Position numbers and translations under genes: made by a program. 46,515 nt of DNA from Pseudomonadota bacterium (GTDB lineage Bacteria > Pseudomonadota > Alphaproteobacteria > Sphingomonadales > Sphingomonadaceae). Positions 8,644 to 17,218 of the stretch are shown one piece after another (the stretch's first letter is position 1; every line of letters begins with the position of its first letter). Under the pieces are notes generated by a model. The model saw nothing but the letters and a program-made list of their open reading frames with translations, was not told the origin of the DNA and made no database searches. Location of the stretch: contig JADDQD010000166.1 in assembly GCA_016781555.1 (NCBI GenBank), positions 1-46,515 of the forward strand. The letters are read 5' to 3'.

Positions 8644-9534
8644 TTATATCCGCTCGCCGCTGAGCCGCTGGCAGATCATGTCAAGCTGGTCGAGCGAGGA
8701 ATAGCTGAGCGCAACGGTGCCGCCGTCGGACCGGTGCGCGATTTTTACCCGCAACCCGAGCATATCGCCAAGCTGGCGTTCGAGCGCTTCTATATCGGCG
8801 TTGACCGCAGCGAACGCCGGACGCGCTGACCCTCCCTGCCGCGGCTTGGCCGAACGGACGAGCTTCTCCGTGTCTCTTACCGAGAGCCCCCGCCTCAAAA
8901 CCTCGTCGGCGAGCGTCTCAGGATCCTCAGCGGAGATGAGCGCGCGAGCATGGCCCATGCTGAGGTCCCCCGCCGCGACCAACGTTCGGACACGCTCGGG
9001 CAGGTCGAGGAGCCGCAGGAGATTGGCAACATGACTACGGGACTTGTGGACCAGCTTTCCCAAGGCTTCCTGCGTATGGCCAAACTCATCCATCAGCCGC
9101 TTGTACGCATCAGCTTCTTCGATCGCGTTGAGATCCTGGCGCTGAATATTTTCGAGGATCGCGACCTCGAGCGTTTCAATTTCGTCGAAATCGCGGACGA
9201 TCACCGGGACCTCATGAAGCCGTGCCTTCTGGGCGGCCCGCCAGCGCCTCTCACCTGCGACGATCTGGTACCGGCTACCTTGCGGGCGCACCACGATCGG
9301 CTGGATCAGTCCGCGCGCGCTGATCGAGGCCGCCAGTTCGGCAAGTGCGTCTTCGTCAAAGTGCCGGCGCGGCTGTCGCGGATGAGGCTCGATGCTGCCG
9401 ACTGGAAGCATCTGAAGACCGCTGCGCGGGGCAGCAACATTGAACGGCTCTTCCTTCGCGACCTCCCCAAGAAGCGATGAAAGCCCACGGCCCAAGCCCG
9501 AAGGCCTCTTTCGAAGCGGCGTTTCGTCGCTCAT
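8644..9534 (-). CDS. parB: Chromosome partitioning protein ParB
   Basis: 296 residues. ParB binds parS, then clamps and spreads on DNA using CTP, marking the origin region for segregation by ParA and loading SMC. The CTP-binding box GERRWRA is at 94-100 and the ENIQR box at 128-132. A helix-turn-helix (residues about 152-176, around KSRSHVANLLRLL) reads parS. The N-terminus carries LGRGLSSLLGE, the usual ParA-contacting tail, and the C-terminus is the dimerisation domain. The start ATG overlaps the parA stop (ATGA). Two matching parS sites are in this window at 10892 and 12874. Confidence 0.97.
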   Translation of the reverse strand: MSDETPLRKRPSGLGRGLSSLLGEVAKEEPFNVAAPRSGLQMLPVGSIEPHPRQPRRHFDEDALAELAASISARGLIQPIVVRPQGSRYQIVAGERRWRAAQKARLHEVPVIVRDFDEIETLEVAILENIQRQDLNAIEEADAYKRLMDEFGHTQEALGKLVHKSRSHVANLLRLLDLPERVRTLVAAGDLSMGHARALISAEDPETLADEVLRRGLSVRDTEKLVRSAKPRQGGSARPAFAAVNADIEALERQLGDMLGLRVKIAHRSDGGTVALSYSSLDQLDMICQRLSGERI

Positions 9535-10310
9535 GCAGCAGCGGCCCTTTTCGGAAGGCGTGCCATCAGCTCGCGAGCAAGCCCTATATAGGCCTCGGAG
9601 CCGGGGCAGCGGTGGTCGTAAATGAGCGCGGGCAAGCCGTGGCTAGGCGCCTCCGACAGCCGGACGTTACGCGGGATAACGGTGTCGAAAACAACCTTCC
9701 CGAGGCAGGCTCGGACATCTTCCGCGACCTGACTGGAAAGATTGTTCCGGCGGTCAAACATCGTCAAGGCGACGCCCAAGATCGTCAGTTGCGGGTTGAA
9801 GCGAGCCCGGATGCGCTCAACAGTCTGGAGCAGCTGGCTTAGGCCCTCAAGGGCGAAGAATTCCGCCTGAAGCGGCACCAGAACGGACTGGGCTGCAACC
9901 AGCGAGTTGATGGTGAGGAGTCCAAGTGACGGCGGGCAATCGATCAGGCAAACATCCCATGGGCGGCGAGCTGCTGTGAGGGCGCGTTCGAGGCGATGCG
10001 TTCGGTCCGCAAATTCGACCAGCTCGATCTCGGCCCCGGACAAATCGACGGTGGCGGCAATGAGGTCGAGGCGTGGCACGCGCGTCGCGATTGCGGCTTC
10101 GTCGGCGGTGCAATCACCTCTGAGAAGCTCGTAGCTCGATCGCTCGCGCTCGCCTGTGGTGACGCCAAGGCCGGTCGAGGCATTCCCCTGAGGATCCAGG
10201 TCTATCAGGAGTACTCTCCAACCTGCGGCCGCAAGCGCAGTCGCAAGATTGATGGCGGTGGTCGTCTTGCCGACGCCTCCTTTCTGGTTAGCTACTGCAA
10301 TGCGGATCAT
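9531..10310 (-). CDS. parA: Chromosome partitioning ATPase ParA
   Basis: 259 residues. A Walker-type ATPase that binds nucleoid DNA as an ATP dimer and pulls ParB-parS complexes apart. The deviant Walker A motif KGGVGKTT is at 10-17, with the signature lysine K10. Walker A' appears as LLIDLDPQGN near 34-43, and Walker B as CLIDCPPSLG near residue 120. It lies between rsmG and parB with four-base overlaps on both sides, so the operon is probably translationally coupled. Confidence 0.97.
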   Translation of the reverse strand: MIRIAVANQKGGVGKTTTAINLATALAAAGWRVLLIDLDPQGNASTGLGVTTGERERSSYELLRGDCTADEAAIATRVPRLDLIAATVDLSGAEIELVEFADRTHRLERALTAARRPWDVCLIDCPPSLGLLTINSLVAAQSVLVPLQAEFFALEGLSQLLQTVERIRARFNPQLTILGVALTMFDRRNNLSSQVAEDVRACLGKVVFDTVIPRNVRLSEAPSHGLPALIYDHRCPGSEAYIGLARELMARLPKRAAAA

Positions 10311-10939
10311 CTTCCGCGTCTTCCCTTCACTTTCCGGCGAACCGCTTCCGCGACGATGATGTTGGCATCAGGGTCGGTAACACTCGGCTCGAGCTGGAAA
10401 TCACCCTGCCACAGTGATTCGACCGCTTCCAGTTCCGTCTTCGCGTTTCGGCCCTTTGGAAGGATCCATCGCGTGTTTGTTGTGGAAAATCGCTCTCCGA
10501 GGTCGAGCAATTTGCCGAGCGGGGCGAACGCGCGAGCGCTTATCACCGCGAAGGGCTGTGCTTCGACGGTTTCGATCTTGGCGCAGATGATGCGGGTACG
10601 GCCAGTGATGCCAAGGATTTCGGCCGCACGGATGAGAAAGTCGACGCGCAGCTTGCGTGCCTCGACAAGCGTCACGTGGCCGGGGAACAAGCAAGCGATC
10701 ACTAATCCGGGGAAGCCGGCCCCGGTGCCGAGGTCAAGCCAGGTGTCAGCGGTTGGCGGCGCCCATCTTAGCAGCTGCGCAGAATCAAGGACGTGCCGCT
10801 CCCAAACCCGCTCAAGGCTGGAGCGAGAAACAAGGTTTTGCCGCTCATTCTCCTCGCGCAGCAACGCCACGAAGGCGTCGATCCGGTTCAGTGTTTCACG
10901 TGGAACATTCAGCTGCGCCCGCGCTTCGGCCTGATCCAT
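10307..10939 (-). CDS. rsmG: 16S rRNA (guanine527-N7)-methyltransferase
   Basis: 210 residues. It methylates G527 of 16S rRNA using S-adenosylmethionine. The SAM-binding motif DLGTGAGFPG is at 69-78, followed by LVEARKLRVDFL near 95, as is usual for RsmG (GidB). Codons 11-16 (NVPRET) are written by a parS centromere site, which constrains both the protein and the DNA here. The start ATG overlaps the mnmG stop by one base (TGATG), and the gene ends within the parA start. Confidence 0.95.
   Translation of the reverse strand: MDQAEARAQLNVPRETLNRIDAFVALLREENERQNLVSRSSLERVWERHVLDSAQLLRWAPPTADTWLDLGTGAGFPGLVIACLFPGHVTLVEARKLRVDFLIRAAEILGITGRTRIICAKIETVEAQPFAVISARAFAPLGKLLDLGERFSTTNTRWILPKGRNAKTELEAVESLWQGDFQLEPSVTDPDANIIVAEAVRRKVKGRRGR
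10892..10907. other. parS centromere site inside rsmG
   Basis: TGTTTCACGTGGAACA is a 16-base, nearly perfect palindrome identical to the general bacterial parS consensus except for one base. It sits in the start of rsmG, about 1.4 kb upstream of the parB start and about 9.3 kb from the putative origin. It should be a ParB nucleation site. Confidence 0.93.
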
Positions 10940-12792
10940 CAGGCAGCCTTGCGCCTCGCGTGAACGAGAATCGCAGCAAGCGCTGCCGGCGTGATGCCAC
11001 GGACTCGAGCGGCTGCACCCAGCGTCGGCGGGCGCGATGTGGAAAGACGCTCAACCATCTCATTGGAGAGGCCTGATATTCGCCGATAGTCCAGATCGTC
11101 TGGTATGCGCACTGCCTCATCTGAGCGCATGCGAACAACCTCGCTCTGTTGGCGGGCAACGTATGGAGCGTAGCGGTGGTCCTGAATGGCTTCGTCGAGC
11201 ACCGCCCCTTGATGGGCGCTGAGCGGCGGGAGCAGGCGAACCAGACCCTCTGTTACTACTTCTGGAAACCGAAGCCATTCGGCCAGCGATCTACCGATGC
11301 CATCGTCGCGAACGGCCATTCCCGCAGCCTGAAGCTGCGCCCCAGTAAACCGGGCTGACAACAGGCTGTCGATCCGATCGCGTTCCCCGCACCGGTGGCG
11401 GTAGTGGGCGGCGCGAGAAGCGGAGACGCAGCCCAGCTTCAAAGCTATCGGCGTCAAGCGAGCCTCGGCATTGTCTGCGCGAAGACGCAGACGAAACTCG
11501 GCGCGCGCGGTGAGCATTCGGTATGGTTCGGTTGCGCCCTGGAGCGTGAGGTCATCGATCATCACGCCGATGTAGGATAAGCTCCGATCCAGGACGAGCG
11601 GGGGTTTGCCTGCTACGTTCGCCGCAGCGTTGATGCCGGCGACCAGGCCTTGGGCCGCCGCCTCCTCATAGCCCGTTGTGCCGTTGATCTGACCAGCCAG
11701 ATAGAGCCCCTGCACAAGTTCGGGTCGCACCCGAAGCGTCGGCTCCAGGATGCGCGGGTCCACATGGTCGTACTCGACTGCGTAGCCAGGCTGGAGAATT
11801 TCGGCGCGCTCAAGTCCCGCCATGGAGCGTACCATCTCTAGCTGCACGTCGGCTGGCAGCGATGTCGAGATGCCGTTTGGGTAGACCGCGATGTCATCGA
11901 GGCCCTCCGGCTCCAGAAAGATTTGGTGCCCATCTCGGTCACCGAATCGGTGCACCTTGTCCTCGATCGAGGGACAGTAACGCGGGCCGACGCCTGTGAT
12001 CTCGCCAGCGAAAAGCGGGGAACGGTCGAGTGCCCCGCGGATGATGTCGTGCGTGCGCGTGTTGGTACGCGTGATGGCGCAGAAAAGCTGAGGTGCAACA
12101 CGGCTGCTGCTCATCGCCGACATCGTCCAACGCCCCGAGTCCGACGGCTGGCGTTCAAGAGCCGCCCAGTCGATCGAGCGCCCGTCGAGCCGCGGCGGAG
12201 TTCCGGTTTTGAGCCGGGCTATCGGAAGCCCAAGGTCGCGCAGCTGACCCGCTAGCTCGAACGCGGCCCGCTCCCCCACGCGTCCGCCAGCGCAGCTCGT
12301 CATACCAAAGTGAAGCTTGCCTCCCAGAAACGTTCCAGTCGCCAGAACCACCGCGTCGGCGAGAACTTCTCGGCCGTCAGATAGCTTGAGACCGGTGACG
12401 CGCTGACCGTCGATCTTGAGTGCGCTGGCTTCTCCCTCCAACAGCTCCAGCTTGGATTGCGCCCCTAGCAGCGCCTGCACGGCTGCCTTGAAGCGCCGCC
12501 TGTCCGCCTGCACCCGCGGGCCCTGGACTGCGGCTCCTTTGCTGGCGTTCAACATCCGGTAGTGGATCGCTGCGTGATCGGCAGCGCGAGCAATGAGCCC
12601 ATCAAACGCGTCGACCTCGCGCACCAGATGCCCCTTGCCAAGCCCGCCGATCGCCGGATTACAAGACATCGCGCCTACCGTCGCGCGGCTAAAGCTGACG
12701 AGCGCGACCGACGCGCCCATTCGCGCCGCCGCAGCGGCCGCTTCGCAACCGGCGTGGCCGCCGCCTACGACGATGACGTCGAACTGGAGCAT
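10939..12792 (-). CDS. mnmG: tRNA uridine-5-carboxymethylaminomethyl modification enzyme MnmG (GidA)
   Basis: 617 residues, the normal length. With MnmE it installs the cmnm5 group on the wobble uridine of several tRNAs, using FAD, NADH and methylene-tetrahydrofolate. The FAD-binding [10 protein letters not shown] begins at residue 10. Other family markers are [20 protein letters not shown] near residue 43, LKTGTPPRL near 195 and [16 protein letters not shown] near 370. The C-terminal helical domain that contacts MnmE is present. Upstream are a parS site and mnmE; downstream the TGATG overlap leads to rsmG. Confidence 0.98.
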   Translation of the reverse strand: MLQFDVIVVGGGHAGCEAAAAAARMGASVALVSFSRATVGAMSCNPAIGGLGKGHLVREVDAFDGLIARAADHAAIHYRMLNASKGAAVQGPRVQADRRRFKAAVQALLGAQSKLELLEGEASALKIDGQRVTGLKLSDGREVLADAVVLATGTFLGGKLHFGMTSCAGGRVGERAAFELAGQLRDLGLPIARLKTGTPPRLDGRSIDWAALERQPSDSGRWTMSAMSSSRVAPQLFCAITRTNTRTHDIIRGALDRSPLFAGEITGVGPRYCPSIEDKVHRFGDRDGHQIFLEPEGLDDIAVYPNGISTSLPADVQLEMVRSMAGLERAEILQPGYAVEYDHVDPRILEPTLRVRPELVQGLYLAGQINGTTGYEEAAAQGLVAGINAAANVAGKPPLVLDRSLSYIGVMIDDLTLQGATEPYRMLTARAEFRLRLRADNAEARLTPIALKLGCVSASRAAHYRHRCGERDRIDSLLSARFTGAQLQAAGMAVRDDGIGRSLAEWLRFPEVVTEGLVRLLPPLSAHQGAVLDEAIQDHRYAPYVARQQSEVVRMRSDEAVRIPDDLDYRRISGLSNEMVERLSTSRPPTLGAAARVRGITPAALAAILVHARRKAA

Positions 12793-12873
12793 GGAGGGCC
12801 CTTATCGGATTGACGGGCCTTTGTCACCGTTGTGCGCCGGCTGCGGAGCGTCGCGCCGTCGCGGGAGGCGCTA

Positions 12874-12889
12874 TGTTCCACGTGGAACA
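12874..12889. other. parS centromere site between mnmG and mnmE
   Basis: TGTTCCACGTGGAACA is a perfect 16-base palindrome matching the parS consensus. It ends at 12889 and the mnmE stop codon starts at 12890, so the site touches the end of that gene. It lies about 7.2 kb from the putative origin at 20.1 kb. Confidence 0.95.
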
Positions 12890-14176
12890 TCACTTGCCGA
12901 TGCAGAAGCGTCCGAACAATGCATCGAGCATATCCTCCACACCAGAGCGGCCAGTGATACGATCCAGCGCAGCTCGCGCTTGGCGCAGCAATTCGGCGGC
13001 AATGATGATGTCGCGCGCGGCTGTTGCTTCGCGGAGATAAGCCACACACTCGTGAAGAAGCGCCCGGTGTCGGCGATTGGCCGCAACCTCTCCTCCTTGG
13101 GGAAGAAGCGTGCGGCTCCGGTCGAGCAGCATTGCGACTAGTTCGTCTATGCCTTCGCCTGTGATGGCCGACACCCGAACGTCGGCACTTGTTTTTGGAG
13201 ACCAGTTTCCAAGATCGCATTTGGACTGGATGATGATGGACCGGCGCCTGTCTGGACAGTCCTCCGGATCGCCGAGCCAAAGGATGAGATCTGCCGCACC
13301 GAGGCTGGCGCGAGCGCGCTCGATGCCAATCGCTTCCACCTCATCGCCTGAGTCCCGGAGGCCCGCAGTGTCGACCAACAGGAAGGGCGTGCCGCCAATT
13401 GCCGTGGGCGCCTCGACCAGATCACGGGTGGTTCCGGCTACGGCGGAAATGATCGCCGCCTGACGACCGGACAAAAGGTTGATGAGGCTCGACTTCCCTG
13501 CGTTTGGAGGACCTGCGATAACCACCCTAAGGCCGTCGCGAAGTCGCTCTGCTGGCGGCCTTGCCAAAGCCGCCTCCATGTCCAAGATCAGCTTTTGCAG
13601 TTCCGGTGCGTCCGTCGGCGAGCCCACCTCCTCGACATCGCCCTCATCTGAAAAGTCGATTGTGGCCTCAAGCTGCGCCGCAAGCGAAAGAAGCACCTCC
13701 TGCCACTGCTCAACGACGCGACTCAGGCTTCCCCCGGCAAGGGCCAGCGCTGACCGGCGCTGCGATTGAGTCTCTGCCATGAGAAGGTCCGCGAGACCTT
13801 CGGCTTCTGCGAGATCCATGCGTCCGTTCTCAAAAGCGCGGCGGGTAAACTCGCCGGGCTGCGCCTCGCGCATGCCCGGCAGCGGCCGAAGCGCGGCCAG
13901 AACGGCCGCGACCACTGCACGGCCGCCATGAAGGTGGAGCTCCGCAATGTCTTCGCCAGTTGCACTAGCCGGGGCACCGAACCTAAGAACGAGGGCATTG
14001 TCGAGGAGCTCACCCGTCTCCGGGTCGGACAGCGGCACGATTGCCGCCCTGCGGAGCTCAGGCAGCCGACCCGACAAGGTGAGCAAGGCGGCATCTGCTG
14101 CGGGGCCACTGATCCGGATCACGGCAATGGCAGCCGGTGGGCTCCCCGAAGATAAGGCGTAAATAGTGTCGGTCAT
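12890..14176 (-). CDS. mnmE: tRNA modification GTPase MnmE
   Basis: 428 residues. Partner of MnmG in wobble-uridine modification. The N-terminal tetrahydrofolate-binding domain (1-about 115) is followed by a helical domain and an inserted G domain. G1 is GPPNAGKS at 222-229, G2 is AGTTRD at 247-252 and G3 is DTAG at 269-272. The protein ends in FCIGK (424-428), whose cysteine is conserved and needed for activity in the family. The G4 motif reads SKCD (318-321) rather than the textbook NKxD; serine at the first position may slightly alter guanine contact. The gene starts the leftward mnmE-mnmG-rsmG-parA-parB run. Confidence 0.97.
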   Translation of the reverse strand: MTDTIYALSSGSPPAAIAVIRISGPAADAALLTLSGRLPELRRAAIVPLSDPETGELLDNALVLRFGAPASATGEDIAELHLHGGRAVVAAVLAALRPLPGMREAQPGEFTRRAFENGRMDLAEAEGLADLLMAETQSQRRSALALAGGSLSRVVEQWQEVLLSLAAQLEATIDFSDEGDVEEVGSPTDAPELQKLILDMEAALARPPAERLRDGLRVVIAGPPNAGKSSLINLLSGRQAAIISAVAGTTRDLVEAPTAIGGTPFLLVDTAGLRDSGDEVEAIGIERARASLGAADLILWLGDPEDCPDRRRSIIIQSKCDLGNWSPKTSADVRVSAITGEGIDELVAMLLDRSRTLLPQGGEVAANRRHRALLHECVAYLREATAARDIIIAAELLRQARAALDRITGRSGVEDMLDALFGRFCIGK

Positions 14177-14277
14177 CCACTGATGATCTGTTTTGGCTTC
14201 CGGCGCGGTGACATCACCTTAGCGGGGAAGGGCACGTTGCCGAACGGGTGCGAGCTCCGGACAGATGTGCGGCAACC

Positions 14278-14511
14278 CTATTTTTTGCGACCACCCATTT
14301 GGTCGAACATGGTCCGCCACATGGTTGAGGCCGCTTCGCTCATCGGGCCCCAAGTCTTCATCATGTCGGTGAAATATTCAGGGCTCACCCCTTCCGTGAC
14401 GGCTCTCTGCATCCGTTCAACATAGGCGTCATGAACCGGTGTGAGATCCGGCAGTCCCATGAAACGGCGCGCCTCTTCGGGCGTGCAATCGATATTCACC
14501 GTCACATTCAT
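14278..14511 (-). CDS. DUF6489 family protein
   Basis: 77 residues of a small family found in Alphaproteobacteria; function unknown. It begins MNVTVNIDCTPEEARRF and contains YVERMQRAVTEG and a tryptophan/methionine-rich C-terminal half ending in GGRKK. The arrangement suggests a short helical protein. The first possible codon is the GTG at 14520, but the ATG at 14511 follows AAAGGTG at proper spacing. It lies about 100 bases upstream of mnmE in the same direction and may be co-transcribed. Confidence 0.8.
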   Translation of the reverse strand: MNVTVNIDCTPEEARRFMGLPDLTPVHDAYVERMQRAVTEGVSPEYFTDMMKTWGPMSEAASTMWRTMFDQMGGRKK

Positions 14512-14593
14512 CGGGATCACCTTTCGGCTGGTTGCGGGGTGGCCCCCCTCTATGTCTATAGTCGCCCCCGCTCAAGCCGAGGAGAGACCCAAG

Positions 14594-15289
14594 ATGCCGA
14601 TGATCGAGATTACCACGCTTTCCGGTGACGACAGTTTCCGCGCTTATTTGGCGGAACCGAATGGGACACCAAAAGCAGCCATCGTGGTCATCCAGGAGAT
14701 ATTCGGCGTCAATGAAGGGATCCGGCGCAAGTGCGACAGCTGGGCAGACAAAGGGTATCTTGCCCTCGCGCCCGATCTCTTTTGGCGCCTGCAGCCCGGG
14801 GTCGAGCTCGACCCTGACGTAGAGCCCGAATTCAATCAAGCCCTCGATCTTATGGGGCGCTTCGATCAGGACCAGGGAGTTGCCGACATCGAGGCAAGCA
14901 TCCGGGAAGGACGACAGCGCGTCGGCGGCGGTAAGGTCGGATGCGTCGGATTCTGCCTGGGCGGACGCCTGGCATTCATGACGGCAACTCGAACGGACGT
15001 TGACGCCAGCGTCGGCTACTATCCCGTCCGTATCGACAACCTCCTGCACGAACAGCACGCCATCGCCAAACCGCTGATGCTCCACATTGCGGGGGCCGAC
15101 CACTTCGTACCGCCCGAAGTTCAGAGGAAGATGCACGAAGTTCTGGATCATCACCCGCGGGTGATGATCCACGATTATCCTGGCGAAGATCACGGCTTTG
15201 CTGCCGAAATGGGCAAGAGGCGGAGCGAACAAGCTGCCGAGCTTGCGGACGGCCGCACGGACCGCTTCTTCGCTGAGCATCTCAGCTAG
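14594..15289 (+). CDS. Dienelactone hydrolase family protein
   Basis: 231 residues with an alpha/beta-hydrolase fold. The family opens dienelactones in chlorocatechol degradation, but many members act on other esters or lactones. The catalytic triad can be seen: nucleophile C121 in GFCLGG, D169 in GADHFVP and H200 in GEDHGF. E36 in QEIFGV is the residue that controls the cysteine in true dienelactone hydrolase. No aromatic-degradation genes are nearby, so the natural substrate is unknown. The frame is open from 14441, but the ATG at 14594 follows a GGAGAG site and starts the conserved fold. Confidence 0.9.
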   Translation: MPMIEITTLSGDDSFRAYLAEPNGTPKAAIVVIQEIFGVNEGIRRKCDSWADKGYLALAPDLFWRLQPGVELDPDVEPEFNQALDLMGRFDQDQGVADIEASIREGRQRVGGGKVGCVGFCLGGRLAFMTATRTDVDASVGYYPVRIDNLLHEQHAIAKPLMLHIAGADHFVPPEVQRKMHEVLDHHPRVMIHDYPGEDHGFAAEMGKRRSEQAAELADGRTDRFFAEHLS

Positions 15290-15400
15290 AGACTGCCGCC
15301 CGCCCGGTTCGACAAAGTCGAGCCAAAACCTAAGCCTGAGACGCTTTCCACGCTCCTGGCATGGGAGCGGAAGTCTCGTGATCTCATTGAGGTGGCAAAA

Positions 15401-16381
15401 GTGTCCAACCCATACCGTTACATCCTCTCCAAGACAGGCGGCCCCGAAGTGCTGGAGGCCGAGTTGATTGATGTTCCCATCCCGGGAGAAGGCGAGGTGC
15501 TCATCCGCCACGAAGCAATTGGGCTAAACTTCATCGATACCTATCACCGATCTGGTTTGTATCCGCAGCCGCTTCCGTCGCCACTTGGGACGGAAGCTGC
15601 GGGTGTGGTGGAGGCGGTAGGTCCCAAAGTGGATGGGCTGCGCGAAAACAATCGCGTCGCCTACTTTTCGGCGCCGCTTGGCGCTTACGCCACTCACCGC
15701 ACGCTCGCTGCCGAACGAGTGGTGAAGCTCCCCGATACGATCAGCAGCGAAGTTGCCGCCGCGGTTTTGCTGAAGGGGTGCACCGCTGAATTCTTGATCG
15801 AGCGATGTGCACGAGTCGAGGCGGACGAGCCTGTGCTCGTCCACGCCGCCGCGGGCGGTGTCGGATCGATCCTGGTACCTTGGCTCAAGGCGAGCGGCGC
15901 CATTGTCATTGCCCATGCGGGAAACAGTCGCAAAGCTGCCACCGCCAAGGAGCTCGGGGCCGACCACGCATTATGCTGCCCTATGGAGGAGCTCGCGGGG
16001 CAAGTTCGCGCCATCACGGGCGGCAAGGGTGTTCCGGTGGTGCTTGACGGCGTCGGCGCGGCGAGCTGGCAGGCCTCCTTAGCCTCTGTTGCCCGGCGCG
16101 GACTGCTTGTCAGTTTTGGGAATGCCTCGGGCCCCGTTCCGCCCTTCTCGGCCTTGGATCTCCTCAAGGCCGGCTCGATCTTCGTGACGCGGCCGACCTT
16201 GTTCGATTACGTCGCTACGCCGGAACAGATGCAGGCGGCCGCGGCGCGAGTGTTCGAAATGGTTGCAAGCGGTGCAATCCAAGTGAAGATCGGCAGGCGC
16301 TTCCCCCTGACAGAGGCAGCCGAAGCGCACCGGGCCATCGAAGCGCGCGCCACCACAGGCTCAACGGTGCTCATTCCGTAG
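15401..16381 (+). CDS. NADPH:quinone oxidoreductase (zinc-independent MDR family)
   Basis: 326 residues, a medium-chain reductase that uses NADPH to reduce quinones or similar electrophiles. The family start is YRYILSKTGGPEVLE; GLNFIDTYHRSGLYP (41-55) is a hallmark of quinone oxidoreductase 1, and the NADPH-binding AAGGVGS is at 150-156. Zinc ligands of alcohol dehydrogenases are absent. There are two in-frame GTG candidates, 15392 and 15401; TTGAGG at 15387-15392 is spaced correctly only for 15401. It converges on the terC gene. Confidence 0.9.
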   Translation: MSNPYRYILSKTGGPEVLEAELIDVPIPGEGEVLIRHEAIGLNFIDTYHRSGLYPQPLPSPLGTEAAGVVEAVGPKVDGLRENNRVAYFSAPLGAYATHRTLAAERVVKLPDTISSEVAAAVLLKGCTAEFLIERCARVEADEPVLVHAAAGGVGSILVPWLKASGAIVIAHAGNSRKAATAKELGADHALCCPMEELAGQVRAITGGKGVPVVLDGVGAASWQASLASVARRGLLVSFGNASGPVPPFSALDLLKAGSIFVTRPTLFDYVATPEQMQAAAARVFEMVASGAIQVKIGRRFPLTEAAEAHRAIEARATTGSTVLIP

Positions 16382-16439
16382 CTGAGCCTGAAGTTGGGCT
16401 AACGCTGACGGCACTACAGAAACCGAACATCCACGGAGA

Positions 16440-16475
16440 GCCTCGCCTCCCGGCCAGGAGGCCGTGAGGCGAGGC
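16440..16475. terminator. Stem-loop between convergent quinone reductase and terC genes
   Basis: A perfect 10-bp stem, GCCTCGCCTC (16440-16449) with GAGGCGAGGC (16466-16475), and a 16-base loop. It sits between two convergent genes. No T-run follows on either strand, so it is at most a weak or Rho-assisted terminator, or an mRNA 3'-end stabiliser. Confidence 0.5.
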
Positions 16476-16480
16476 CCTCG

Positions 16481-17194
16481 CTAGACGAAGAGCGTTCGCA
16501 TACCGACTTCCGGATCGACGAAGCCCTCGTAGATCATGTTTCCGGCCACCCAGATGATGACGAGCAGCCCAACCCAAGCGATCCAGCGGTAGCGCTCGAT
16601 GTACCGCGCCAGGATGTTGGCGGCGATGCCCATCAGCGCGACGGAAAGAAGAAGTCCGATCACAAGGATGCCCGGATGGTCGCGAGCGGCACCGGCAACC
16701 GCAAGGACGTTGTCGAGGCTCATCGACACGTCGGCAACGGCAACTGCCCAAGCGGCGCCGGCAAAGCTCTTGGCGGGGCGCAGCCCCGCATGCTCATCGC
16801 CCGCGATTTCAGGAGAGCCATGCGACTCGCCGGAGTGGCCAAGTTCGCGATACATTTTCCAACTGACCCACAGAAGCAGCAGGCCACCCGCGAAAACAAG
16901 GCCGACGATCTGCATCAGCTGAGTCACCAGCAGCGCAAAAATGACGCGCAACACGAGCGCGGCAATGATGCCAATCAGGATAACCTTTTTACGCTGATCC
17001 GGTGGTAGGCCGGCTGCGAGCGCGCCTACCACGATGGCATTGTCGCCGGCGAGCATGATGTCGATCATCAACACCTGGCCGAAGGCGAGCCAAGCGGACG
17101 TCGAGCCCAGGTTCGAGAAGTCGGTGACAATGGCATCCCAGATGCCGCCGATCCCGCCTGCCGAGGCGGAGACGCTTAGAAGTGTATCGAGCAT
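16481..17194 (-). CDS. TerC-family integral membrane protein
   Basis: 237 residues with six or seven hydrophobic segments. TerC/YjbE/Alx-type proteins act in the inner membrane, and several export manganese or support metallation of exported enzymes. The two family signatures are seen: LMIDIMLAGDNAIVVG (residues about 42-57) and its pseudo-repeat VAVADVSMSLDNVLAVAG in the second half, with acidic residues inside membrane helices that are thought to bind metal. A short hydrophilic loop with several histidines (residues about 118-135) joins the halves. No yybP-ykoY manganese riboswitch was noticed; the gene directly follows rho with a 24-base gap. Confidence 0.88.
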   Translation of the reverse strand: MLDTLLSVSASAGGIGGIWDAIVTDFSNLGSTSAWLAFGQVLMIDIMLAGDNAIVVGALAAGLPPDQRKKVILIGIIAALVLRVIFALLVTQLMQIVGLVFAGGLLLLWVSWKMYRELGHSGESHGSPEIAGDEHAGLRPAKSFAGAAWAVAVADVSMSLDNVLAVAGAARDHPGILVIGLLLSVALMGIAANILARYIERYRWIAWVGLLVIIWVAGNMIYEGFVDPEVGMRTLFV

Positions 17195-17218
17195 GAGCCC
17201 CCGAACGCCCGCGCGGCT

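Noticed and set aside
10673-10680. TCACGTGG and other CACGTG cores (also near 17932 and 33393) as parS
   Set aside because: The outer bases of the 16-base parS palindrome are absent at each of these places.
14429-15511. 360-codon minus-strand open frame
   Set aside because: It lies opposite the dienelactone hydrolase, whose catalytic triad and frame are convincing.
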